A stretch of 6,826 nt of DNA from Gammaproteobacteria bacterium (GTDB taxonomy: Bacteria > Pseudomonadota > Gammaproteobacteria > HK1). The position numbers were made by a program, and so were the translations under genes. This document shows positions 1 to 6,059 of the stretch, one piece after another (positions within the stretch are counted from its first letter, which is position 1; every line of letters begins with the position of its first letter). The stretch covers positions 1 to 6,826 of the forward strand of contig JAGRHX010000506.1 of the NCBI GenBank assembly GCA_020444775.1. Reading direction: 5' to 3'. Under the pieces are notes generated by a model, which was given only the letters and a program-made list of their open reading frames with translations, had not been told where the DNA came from and ran no database searches.

Positions 1-1091
1 CGGACGTGGTCGAGAAGGAGATGTATACCTTCGAGGATCGCGGCGGCCGTTCGGTCTCGCTACGACCGGAGAACACCGCGAGCTGCGTGCGCGCGGCCAT
101 CCAGCACGGCCTGTTCAACTCACCGTTGAATCGTATCTGGTACATCGGCCCGATGTTCCGCTACGAGCGGCAGCAGGCCAATCGCTATCGGCAGTTCCAT
201 CAGATCGGCGCCGAAATCTATGGCGCCTCCGGTGCCGAGGCCGACGCGGAGGTCATCTTGCTGACCGCGCGGTTGTGGCGCGAGCTCGGACTCGAGGGCC
301 TGCGCCTGGAGCTGAACTCGCTGGGCAACCGCGACGAGCAGCAGGCCTACCGCGCGCAGCTGGTGGCGTATCTGCAGGCCAACGAGTCGGCGCTGGACGA
401 GGACAGCAAGCGTCGTCTGCGCAGCAATCCGCTACGGGTGCTGGACAGCAAGAACCCGCAGCTACAATCGCTCATCGAAGCCGCCCCCGCGCCACTGGAC
501 AGCCTGCAAGCCGAATCAAGGACGCATTTCGAGACCGTTTGTCAGACGCTACGGGACTGCGGCCTGGATCCGGTGGTCAACAGGCGTCTGGTGCGTGGTC
601 TGGACTACTACACCCGTACGGTGTTCGAGTGGACCAATGACTCGCTCGGCGCGCAGACCGCGGTCTGTGGCGGTGGGCGATACGACCAGCTGGTGACCGA
701 GATCGGCGGGCCGGACACACCCGCGGTGGGCTTCTCGGTCGGTATCGAACGACTGGTGGCCGTGACCCTGGCCCAGCAGCAGGATCCACCCGCCGATCGG
801 CCCACCGCGTATCTGGCGGCCGTCGGTGAACGCCCGCAGATGGCCGCGCACGCCCTCGCCGAGCGTCTTCGCGACCGGCTTCCGGAGCTGCGCATCGTGG
901 TCGACGCCGGCGCCGGAAGCTTCAAGGCGAAACTACGTCGCGCCGACCGCAGCGGCGCCCGTTTCGCGCTGATTGTCGGCGATAGCGAGCTCGAGCAGCA
1001 CAGCCTGGCGATCAAGGATCTCGAGCGCAAGGACCAACAGACCGTCGGCGTGGACGACGTGGCCGGGCATCTGCGAGCCCTGCTTGCGTGA
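1..1091 (+). CDS. hisS: Histidyl-tRNA synthetase, 5'-truncated by the window edge
   Basis: Class II aminoacyl-tRNA synthetase that charges tRNA-His with histidine using ATP in the cytosol. The reading frame is open from the first base; the codon at 3-5 gives the Asp of DVVEKEMYTFEDR. By recall of the E. coli protein, about 60 N-terminal residues, including motif 1, lie outside the window. Counting the GTG at 6 as residue 1, the visible parts are the RPENT histidine-binding strand (20-24), motif 2 FRYER (51-55) followed by RYRQFHQ (60-66), the HisA motif LVRGLDYY (195-202), CGGGRYD (221-227), motif 3 GIERL (246-250) and a C-terminal anticodon-binding domain (about 265-361). Residues matching E. 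coli Glu83, Thr85, Arg113, Gln127, Glu131, Arg259, Tyr263, Tyr264 and Arg311 are all present. The odd part is the motif-2 loop, RQQANR where RPQxGR is usual. It is the first gene of the hisS-yfgM-bamB-der block and ends in TGA at 1089-1091. Confidence 0.97.
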   Translation, partial: DVVEKEMYTFEDRGGRSVSLRPENTASCVRAAIQHGLFNSPLNRIWYIGPMFRYERQQANRYRQFHQIGAEIYGASGAEADAEVILLTARLWRELGLEGLRLELNSLGNRDEQQAYRAQLVAYLQANESALDEDSKRRLRSNPLRVLDSKNPQLQSLIEAAPAPLDSLQAESRTHFETVCQTLRDCGLDPVVNRRLVRGLDYYTRTVFEWTNDSLGAQTAVCGGGRYDQLVTEIGGPDTPAVGFSVGIERLVAVTLAQQQDPPADRPTAYLAAVGERPQMAAHALAERLRDRLPELRIVVDAGAGSFKAKLRRADRSGARFALIVGDSELEQHSLAIKDLERKDQQTVGVDDVAGHLRALLA

Positions 1092-1227
1092 CGGCCGGCG
1101 GCCGATGAACATGACGGACACGGTGGTAGACCGGTGCACGTGCTGAACGGCGCTGACGACCGGTATCGTGAGACCGACCGGTCTTGCACCCACCAACGAC
1201 GATGCAACGACGACACAGAGCAGCGAG
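1092..1227. other. hisS-yfgM intergenic gap with small hairpins and GACCGGT repeats
   Basis: This gap of 136 bases contains no gene I can support. Just after the hisS stop, CGGCC (1092-1096) and GGCCG (1100-1104) could form a short hairpin. The 7-mer GACCGGT occurs three times, at 1129-1135, 1158-1164 and 1176-1182. AGACCGGT (1128-1135) and ACCGGTCT (1177-1184) form a perfect 8-base inverted repeat. A local hairpin is also possible: AGACC (1171-1175), loop GACC, GGTCT (1180-1184). No clear sigma-70 promoter is visible, so yfgM may be read from the hisS transcript, but the gap is long enough to hold a control element. Confidence 0.5.
1217..1220 (+). promoter_or_regulatory. Weak ribosome binding site supporting the yfgM ATG at 1228
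   Basis: AGAG lies 7 bases before the ATG at 1228. The in-frame GTG at 1168 has no purine-rich stretch at a useful distance and falls inside a potential hairpin (1168-1189). This favours the downstream start for yfgM. Confidence 0.4.
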
Positions 1228-1860
1228 ATGGTAACCGAGCAAGAACAGGTCGAAGCGCTCCAGCGCTGGTGGAAGGAGAACGGCAAATCCGTGATCCTCG
1301 CGCTGGTGATCGGATTTGGTGGACTCGGCGGCTACAGCTGGTGGCGGAGCTCGACCCAACAGCACGCCGAAGGCGTGTCGGTCGCCTACAACGAGCTGGT
1401 CGATGCGGTCGACGAAGGCAAGCTGGAGGAGGTGCTGAGCCGCACCGACACGCTGATCTCGCAAGATCCCGATTCCGCCTACGCGGGGCTGGCCGCGCTG
1501 CAGGCAGCCGCCTCGGCGCACCGGGACGGCGATCTGCCGGCCGCCCGGCGGCTTCTGCTGTGGGCCTCTGAACATGCCGAGCAGAACTTCATGCGCAGCC
1601 TGGCTCGTCTGCGTCTGGCCCGGCTGATGCTCGATGAGCAGCAGTACGACGATGCCCTGCGCGAGCTGGACCAGATCGACGTGCCAGCACTTTCCAGCCT
1701 CAGCCAGGAGCTCCGAGGCGACATCCAGCTGGCACGCAGCAAGCCGGCCGAGGCGCGTGACACCTTCAGCAGCCTGCTCCAACAGGAGGTCGACGAGGCA
1801 GACCGGATCCGGTTGCAGCAGAAGCTGGACATGGCCATGAGCCTGTCGGACGCCCGATGA
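1228..1860 (+). CDS. yfgM: YfgM-like inner-membrane TPR protein (SecYEG/PpiD-associated)
   Basis: Membrane-anchored periplasmic TPR protein. In E. coli, YfgM binds PpiD and the SecYEG translocon and helps pass secreted proteins to periplasmic chaperones. From the ATG at 1228 the product is 210 residues, close to the 206 of E. coli YfgM as I recall it. The N-terminus EQEQVEALQRWWKENGK matches the family's ENDQVEAVKRFFAENGK pattern. One membrane segment spans about residues 21-39 (SVILALVIGFGGLGGYSWW), with the acidic/basic N-terminus predicted to be cytoplasmic. Residues from about 40 to the end are helical and rich in Ala, Leu and Glu, as expected for the TPR_21-type periplasmic domain. A GTG at 1168 would add 20 polar residues (NDDATTTQSSE and others) that do not fit the family and lack a ribosome binding site. 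Its TGA overlaps the bamB ATG (ATGA, 1857-1860), so translational coupling is likely. The family assignment is firm; the exact start is less so. Confidence 0.92.
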   Translation: MVTEQEQVEALQRWWKENGKSVILALVIGFGGLGGYSWWRSSTQQHAEGVSVAYNELVDAVDEGKLEEVLSRTDTLISQDPDSAYAGLAALQAAASAHRDGDLPAARRLLLWASEHAEQNFMRSLARLRLARLMLDEQQYDDALRELDQIDVPALSSLSQELRGDIQLARSKPAEARDTFSSLLQQEVDEADRIRLQQKLDMAMSLSDAR

Positions 1861-3056
1861 GGATCCGCTTCCCATATGCGCGCGGGTTCCACCTACGCCT
1901 GCCTGCTTCGGTCCTGGCCGTGCTGTTCCTGAGCTTGCTGCTGAGCGGCTGCAGCTCGGTGCGCGGCATGTTCGGCAGCAGTGAGCCAGTCGCGGTGCCG
2001 GCCGAGCTGAAACCTGTCAGCGCCGAGCTGAACCCGACCCGGATCTGGCAGTCGGACGCGGGTGCCGGCTCGAAGAAATTCTTCATCAAGTTGCGCGCGG
2101 CGCTCGCCGACGGACGCGTCTACACCGCCGATGTGCGCGGTGCCGTGAGCGCCTTCGATGCCGCCTCCGGCGAGCGACTCTGGTCGACCGACCTCGACCT
2201 GCCGTTGAGCGCCGGTCCCGGTGTAGGCGACGGTCTCGTGCTGGTCGGTAGCAGCCAGGGCGATGTGGTTGCGCTCGATCCGTCCAACGGCGCGGAACGC
2301 TGGCGTGCCCGGGTCGCGAGCGAGGTCTTGTCACGGCCGGTGAGCGCGGCCGGTATCACCGCGGTACGAACCACGGACGGCAAGCTCTATGCGCTGCGCA
2401 GTGACTCCGGCGAGACGGCCTGGATCTATGACCGTAGCGTGCCGGTGCTGAGCTTGCGTGGCACCAGCGCCCCGCTGATGGTCGGTGACGGCCTGATTGC
2501 CGGCTTCGACAATGGTCGCCTGGCCGCGCTGACCCTCGCTGGCGGTCAGGTGGCATGGGAGCGGGTGCTTGCGACACCGAGTGGCCGCACCGAGCTGCAA
2601 CGCATGGTCGACATCGATGCCGATCCGGTGCTCGACGGCAACGATCTCTTCGCGGTGAGCTTTCAGGGCCAAATCGCGGCGCTGGACCCGCGAAACGGCG
2701 AGATTCTCTGGCAACGCGAGATGTCCTCGCACGCCGGGCTCGCGGTGGACGCCACCGCGGTCTACGTCACCGACGAGAGCTCACATGTCTGGGCACTCGA
2801 CCGGCGTAGCGGTTCCACCCTGTGGAAGCAGACCGATCTGCAGCATCGGCGGCTGACCGCGCCGGTGGTCCAGGGACGCTACGTCGTGGTCGGCGACTTC
2901 GAGGGCTACCTGCATTGGCTGAGCAAGGACGACGGTCGTATCGTTGGTCGGCTACAGGTGGACGACGACGGTATCGCGGCGGCGCCCGTGACCGCCTCGG
3001 ACACGCTCTACTATCTCGGTCGCGGCGGCCGCGTCGGGGCCGTGACGATTCGCTGA
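1857..3056 (+). CDS. bamB: BamB, outer-membrane beta-barrel assembly lipoprotein
   Basis: Lipoprotein of the BAM complex, which folds beta-barrel proteins into the outer membrane; BamB docks on the BamA POTRA domains on the periplasmic side. The 399-residue product (E. coli has 392) begins with a signal peptide: Arg-rich start, hydrophobic stretch at about 17-29, and lipobox LSGC with the lipidated Cys at 32. Ser at +2 is consistent with outer-membrane sorting. The rest is a PQQ-like beta-propeller with repeats of the AxDxxxGxxxW type near residues 99-109, 139-149, 179-189, 224-234, 275-285 and 313-323, and a divergent one (WLSKDDGR) near 354-361. The SLRG element (199-202) and DID (252-254) match E. 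coli Leu192, Leu194, Arg195, Asp246 and Asp248, which were reported as important for BamA contact, so BamA binding is probably kept. The start overlaps the yfgM stop; a weak GGA at 1848-1850 lies 6 bases upstream. Confidence 0.96.
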   Translation: MRIRFPYARGFHLRLPASVLAVLFLSLLLSGCSSVRGMFGSSEPVAVPAELKPVSAELNPTRIWQSDAGAGSKKFFIKLRAALADGRVYTADVRGAVSAFDAASGERLWSTDLDLPLSAGPGVGDGLVLVGSSQGDVVALDPSNGAERWRARVASEVLSRPVSAAGITAVRTTDGKLYALRSDSGETAWIYDRSVPVLSLRGTSAPLMVGDGLIAGFDNGRLAALTLAGGQVAWERVLATPSGRTELQRMVDIDADPVLDGNDLFAVSFQGQIAALDPRNGEILWQREMSSHAGLAVDATAVYVTDESSHVWALDRRSGSTLWKQTDLQHRRLTAPVVQGRYVVVGDFEGYLHWLSKDDGRIVGRLQVDDDGIAAAPVTASDTLYYLGRGGRVGAVTIR

Positions 3057-3128
3057 GCAACGGTTTCACCCGTTCGGGGCCGAGCCGGGGTGCCGGCGGC
3101 AACCGGACCGACCGGGACGCGGCTCTGC

Positions 3129-3134
3129 AGGGGA
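3129..3134 (+). promoter_or_regulatory. Ribosome binding site deciding the der start
   Basis: AGGGGA lies 6 bases before the ATG at 3141, a good Shine-Dalgarno match and spacing. The other in-frame candidates, GTG at 3090 and ATG at 3195, have nothing comparable. In the 84-base bamB-der gap I see only one small hairpin, AACGG (3059-3063) with CCGTT (3070-3074). Confidence 0.65.
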
Positions 3135-3140
3135 CCGGGC

Positions 3141-4619
3141 ATGAGCAAGCACACTGACCAGACTCGTGCGGTTGCAGGCAGCGCCCCGCGACTCATGGCG
3201 CGTCTGCCGGTGGTCGCAATCGTCGGCCGTCCGAACGTCGGAAAATCCACCCTGTTCAACTGCCTGACACGCAGTCGTGACTCGCTGGTGGCTGACGAGC
3301 CGGGAGTGACACGAGACCGCCAGTATGGGCTGGGCGCGGTAGGTGAGCGGCCCTACATCGTGGTCGACACCGGCGGCCTTGCCGATGGCGATGATCCGAT
3401 CACCCGCTTGATCGCCGAGCAGGTGGCGCTCGCCATCGAAGAAGCCAGTCTGCTGCTGTTCGTCGTCGATGCGCGTGCCGGCCTGACCGCGGCCGACCAG
3501 CGCATATGTGCCGACCTGCGTCGCCAGGGCAAGCCTCTGCTGCTGGTCGTGAACAAGACCGACGGACTCGATCCGGACAGCGTCAGCGCGGAGTTCCATG
3601 CGCTGGGTCTGGGCGATCCCATGGCCATCTCGGCGGCGCATCGGCGTGGCATCAAGGCGCTCGGCGAGGCCTTCTGCGAACGGCTCTCCCAGACCCCGGG
3701 CGCTGGCCTGAGCGAGGACCCGGACGCCGATCGCAGCGGCGATGCGGCGGCTATCTCCATAGCGGTGATCGGACGACCGAACGTCGGCAAGTCGACCCTG
3801 GTCAACCGACTCACCGGCAGCGACCGGGTGGTCGCGCACGACATGCCGGGCACTACCCGGGACAGCGTGCGCGTGCCGTTCACGCTCGGCGATCAGGCTT
3901 ATGTGCTCATCGACACCGCTGGCGTGCGGCGCCGCGCGCGGGTCGACGACGGCGTCGAGAAGCTCAGCGTGCTGAAGACCTTGGAGGCGCTGGCGAGCTG
4001 CGAGGTTGCTGTGCTCATGATCGATGCACGTGATGCGGTGACCGACCAGGACGCACACCTGCTGGGTCTGATGCTCGACTCCGGACGCGCCATCGTGCTC
4101 GCCGTCAACAAGTGGGACGGGCTGGATGCCGAGCAACGGCGTCTGGTCAAAGAGGGCTTGGAACGGCGACTCTCGTTCATCGATTTCGCCGAGAAGGTGT
4201 TCGTCTCGGCACGCCACGGCAGCGGACTGGGTGAGCTGATGGCAGCAATCCGCGCCGCCTATCGCTCGGCCCGACTGAACATGTCCACGCCGATGCTGAC
4301 CCGGATCCTGGCGGAAGCGGTGCAGCGTCACCCGCCGCCGTTGGTGCACGGACGCCGCATCAAGCTGCGCTATGCGCACCAGGGCGGCCAATCGCCGCCC
4401 CGGATCATCATCCACGGTAACCAGACCGAGGCGCTACCGGACCAGTACAAGCGCTATCTGGCCCGCACCTATCGCAACGCGCTCGACCTCCAGGGCACCC
4501 CTATCGTCATCGAGCTGCGCAGCGGTGAGAATCCGTTCAAGGGCATCAAGAATGCCCTCACGCCTCGCCAGCAGCGCAGACGCAAGCGACTGATCCGCCA
4601 CGTCAAGGGCAAGCGCTAG
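3141..4619 (+). CDS. der: Der (EngA), tandem-domain GTPase of 50S ribosome assembly
   Basis: Essential GTPase with two consecutive G domains and a C-terminal KH-like domain; it acts in late assembly of the 50S ribosomal subunit. From the ATG at 3141 it has 492 residues (E. coli has 490). G domain 1 shows GRPNVGKS (29-36), Thr57 in GVTRD, DTGG (76-79), NKTD (138-141) and SAA (164-166). G domain 2 shows GRPNVGKS (211-218), GTTRD (237-241), DTAG (258-261), NKWD (323-326) and SAR (356-358). The KH-like domain runs from about 378, including the basic end [14 protein letters not shown]. All nucleotide-binding motifs look intact. The linker between the G domains (about 183-204) is short and only mildly acidic, unlike the long Glu/Asp-rich linker of E. 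coli. The ATG at 3195 would give the classic short N-terminus ([11 protein letters not shown]) but lacks a ribosome binding site, so about 18 extra N-terminal residues are predicted. It is the last gene of the plus-strand block and stops with TAG at 4617-4619. Confidence 0.96.
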   Translation: MSKHTDQTRAVAGSAPRLMARLPVVAIVGRPNVGKSTLFNCLTRSRDSLVADEPGVTRDRQYGLGAVGERPYIVVDTGGLADGDDPITRLIAEQVALAIEEASLLLFVVDARAGLTAADQRICADLRRQGKPLLLVVNKTDGLDPDSVSAEFHALGLGDPMAISAAHRRGIKALGEAFCERLSQTPGAGLSEDPDADRSGDAAAISIAVIGRPNVGKSTLVNRLTGSDRVVAHDMPGTTRDSVRVPFTLGDQAYVLIDTAGVRRRARVDDGVEKLSVLKTLEALASCEVAVLMIDARDAVTDQDAHLLGLMLDSGRAIVLAVNKWDGLDAEQRRLVKEGLERRLSFIDFAEKVFVSARHGSGLGELMAAIRAAYRSARLNMSTPMLTRILAEAVQRHPPPLVHGRRIKLRYAHQGGQSPPRIIIHGNQTEALPDQYKRYLARTYRNALDLQGTPIVIELRSGENPFKGIKNALTPRQQRRRKRLIRHVKGKR

Positions 4620-4641
4620 GGAAACGCTTGTCAGCGTTCCC
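4619..4641 (+). terminator. Hairpin at the der 3' end, possible atypical terminator
   Basis: GGG (4619-4621) plus AACGCT (4623-4628) can pair with AGCGTT (4633-4638) plus CCC (4639-4641), with A4622 bulged and a TGTC loop. The stem has nine pairs and begins at the last base of the der stop codon. No T-run follows, so it is not a textbook intrinsic terminator. It may protect the mRNA 3' end or work with Rho. Confidence 0.4.
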
Positions 4642-4796
4642 CAGTGGCGGCTTCGCTTCTGCCATCAGCGTCGACGACGTAGGCCGTTGACAGGGAGAGC
4701 AAAGCGGGAATCGCATTTTCGCTTTGCGCTGCCGCCTGCTTCCATTGATGGCGTGAAGCAGCACTGCCCTGGCGTGTGGTTCAGAACTGCAGGCGG
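4620..4796. other. Convergent der-bamC intergenic region with nested inverted repeats
   Basis: This gap of 177 bases separates the ends of two converging gene blocks. I can support no gene in it. The plus-strand frame from 4621 happens to stay open to 4800 but has no family resemblance I recognise and no start signal. The gap holds four inverted repeats: the der 3' hairpin (4619-4641); GCAAAGCG/CGCTTTGC (4699-4706 and 4720-4727); GCCGCCTGC/GCAGGCGGC (4731-4739 and 4789-4797); and CTGCTTC/GAAGCAG (4736-4742 and 4755-4761). The last two overlap and so are alternative folds. A bidirectional termination zone or a dispersed intergenic repeat are both possible. Confidence 0.5.
4699..4727. repeat. 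Perfect 8-base inverted repeat, 13-base loop
   Basis: GCAAAGCG at 4699-4706 pairs perfectly with CGCTTTGC at 4720-4727 around a loop that includes a run of four T. Read on the minus strand it lies downstream of bamC, but no T-run follows the stem there, so terminator function is uncertain. Confidence 0.45.
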
Positions 4797-4797
4797 C
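4731..4797. repeat. Perfect 9-base inverted repeat reaching the bamC stop codon
   Basis: GCCGCCTGC at 4731-4739 is the exact reverse complement of GCAGGCGGC at 4789-4797, with 49 bases between. The right arm ends on the first plus-strand base of the bamC stop codon (CTA at 4797-4799). A smaller competing pair, CTGCTTC (4736-4742) with GAAGCAG (4755-4761), shares the left arm. Confidence 0.45.
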
Positions 4798-6059
4798 TAG
4801 CGCAACTCGTCGTGCAGCAGCGCGAGGATGCGACCGGCCGTGGCACCACGCGCGGGCTCGCCATCCTTGCCGAACACCGAGACCCGGGTCCGTCCGCTGC
4901 CGTCCTGGCCGCCGTCGAGGTTGATCAGGTACTCGTTCTCTTCGGGGTTGCTGCGCTCGTCGTCCCAGAACTTCAGCCTGGAGAAAAAGCCCTTGCGCTG
5001 CTCCTGACCCAGATCCCTGTCCGGATCCACATAGCGAACGTAGTACAGACCCCGTGAGCGGTCCCGATCCTCGACCGTGAAGCCGATTCGGTCCAGGGCC
5101 AGGCCGGTACGCCGCCACGCCCTGGCAAAGCCGTCTTCGATCAGCAGCTCGGTGCCGTCGGCGCTCAAGGTAGCGCGACTCGGTCGATCGCTTGCTTGCT
5201 CGACGCGCTGCACCGCCTCGTCGCGCTCCACGCCGAAGTAGACCATCAAACGGGCCAGCATCTCGGCTTCCCGATCTGGATCGCCGTCGGTGGGCTCCCA
5301 GTAGGTCGTCGAGCCGGTACCGATACCGTCACGCTCGTTGCCGCTACCGCGGCTGGTCACTTCCTTGGCGCCACGGTGCGAGACATAGATCTCGGTGGTG
5401 TCGGGCTGCGCGCCGCGCTCCAGCCGCGTCCGGAACTTGTCGCGTACCGCAACGCCCCGGAAGCTCTCGGAGAAGCGCCCGAACAGACCGCCGAACAGCA
5501 TCGTGGACTTCAGGTTGTCACGCTGCTCGGCCCAATCGGTCTCCATCACCCCGATGGTGGGATCCTCCTGCTCGATGATGAAGCCTTGCTCGAGCCAGAA
5601 ATCGCGCACGCGCGGCCAGACCGCGGCGGCGCTTGCGGCAACCACCAGCCAGCGCTGCTCGCCGTTACGTTCGATGCTGACACCGCGCACGTCGGGGAGC
5701 ACCCGACCTTGCGACAGACCGACCGGTTGCGAGCGCGCCCGCTCCAGATTCGACAACGTGGCGGAGGCCGGGCGTCCGGACCCGGCCGGCACCTGCATCT
5801 GATCGCCGACCGCGCTGCTGCTCAGATCCGGTGGGATCTCGAGCGGCTCGACCCGGTTGCTGGAACGGTAGGTGGTCCGTTCCGGTAGTATCTCGTCGAG
5901 CTTGTCGCCCAAAGAGCCACATCCGGACAGACCGATGACGGACAGACCGATGGCGCAGAGCGTCCCCAGAAACAGTCCGTTCGGCCAGCGGCGGCGGCCC
6001 ATCGGACCGCCGCCCGCTTGATCCTTCGAGCCCGGTCGGGCCAGCGGGACCGATGTCAT
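4797..6059 (-). CDS. bamC: BamC (NlpB), outer-membrane beta-barrel assembly lipoprotein
   Basis: Accessory lipoprotein of the BAM complex; in E. coli its extended N-terminus lies along BamD. From the ATG at 6059 it has 420 residues, against 344 in E. coli. The lipobox LSGC puts the lipidated Cys at residue 47. A second in-frame ATG at 6002 (MGRRRWPNGL) gives 401 residues and Cys28, a more usual signal-peptide length. I chose 6059 because its ATG overlaps the dapA stop (ATGA, 6056-6059) and GAGGG lies 10 bases upstream. After the Cys comes a flexible segment ending in the family pattern EPLEIPPDLSS (about 71-81). Two helix-grip domains follow, roughly 125-235 and 300-420, joined by a Gly/Asp-rich linker containing TTYWEPTDGDPD. 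The extra length over E. coli comes mainly from this linker and loops such as LFGGLFGRF. Gly and Ser at +2 and +3 fit outer-membrane sorting. The dapA-bamC order is the standard gammaproteobacterial one. The family is firm; the start is not. Confidence 0.93.
   Translation of the reverse strand: MTSVPLARPGSKDQAGGGPMGRRRWPNGLFLGTLCAIGLSVIGLSGCGSLGDKLDEILPERTTYRSSNRVEPLEIPPDLSSSAVGDQMQVPAGSGRPASATLSNLERARSQPVGLSQGRVLPDVRGVSIERNGEQRWLVVAASAAAVWPRVRDFWLEQGFIIEQEDPTIGVMETDWAEQRDNLKSTMLFGGLFGRFSESFRGVAVRDKFRTRLERGAQPDTTEIYVSHRGAKEVTSRGSGNERDGIGTGSTTYWEPTDGDPDREAEMLARLMVYFGVERDEAVQRVEQASDRPSRATLSADGTELLIEDGFARAWRRTGLALDRIGFTVEDRDRSRGLYYVRYVDPDRDLGQEQRKGFFSRLKFWDDERSNPEENEYLINLDGGQDGSGRTRVSVFGKDGEPARGATAGRILALLHDELR

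Noticed and set aside
1012..1875. Minus-strand open frame opposite hisS end and yfgM (287 codons)
   Set aside because: It shadows the conserved yfgM gene, has no recognisable motif and runs across the real gene boundaries.
3066..4415. Long open frame on the minus strand opposite der (449 codons)
   Set aside because: It lies wholly opposite the conserved der frame, has low-complexity composition with no recognisable domain, and long antisense frames are expected in GC-rich coding DNA.
4699..4727. Inverted repeat as a textbook Rho-independent terminator for bamC
   Set aside because: The stem is good, but on neither strand is it followed by a T-run; only the loop has a short T stretch, so I list it as a repeat only.
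4621..4800. Plus-strand stop-free frame through the der-bamC gap as a possible small gene
   Set aside because: It has no start codon with a ribosome binding site, is Arg-rich without a recognisable fold, and the underlying DNA is dominated by inverted repeats.
4603..5118. Minus-strand open frame running from bamC into the intergenic gap
   Set aside because: Its upstream part is an out-of-frame reading of bamC, and the gap part shows no family resemblance and no start signal. It probably reflects high GC.
5196..5888. Plus-strand open frame opposite bamC (230 codons)
   Set aside because: bamC on the other strand has a lipobox, the EPLEIPPDL pattern and the expected dapA linkage; this frame is its mirror.
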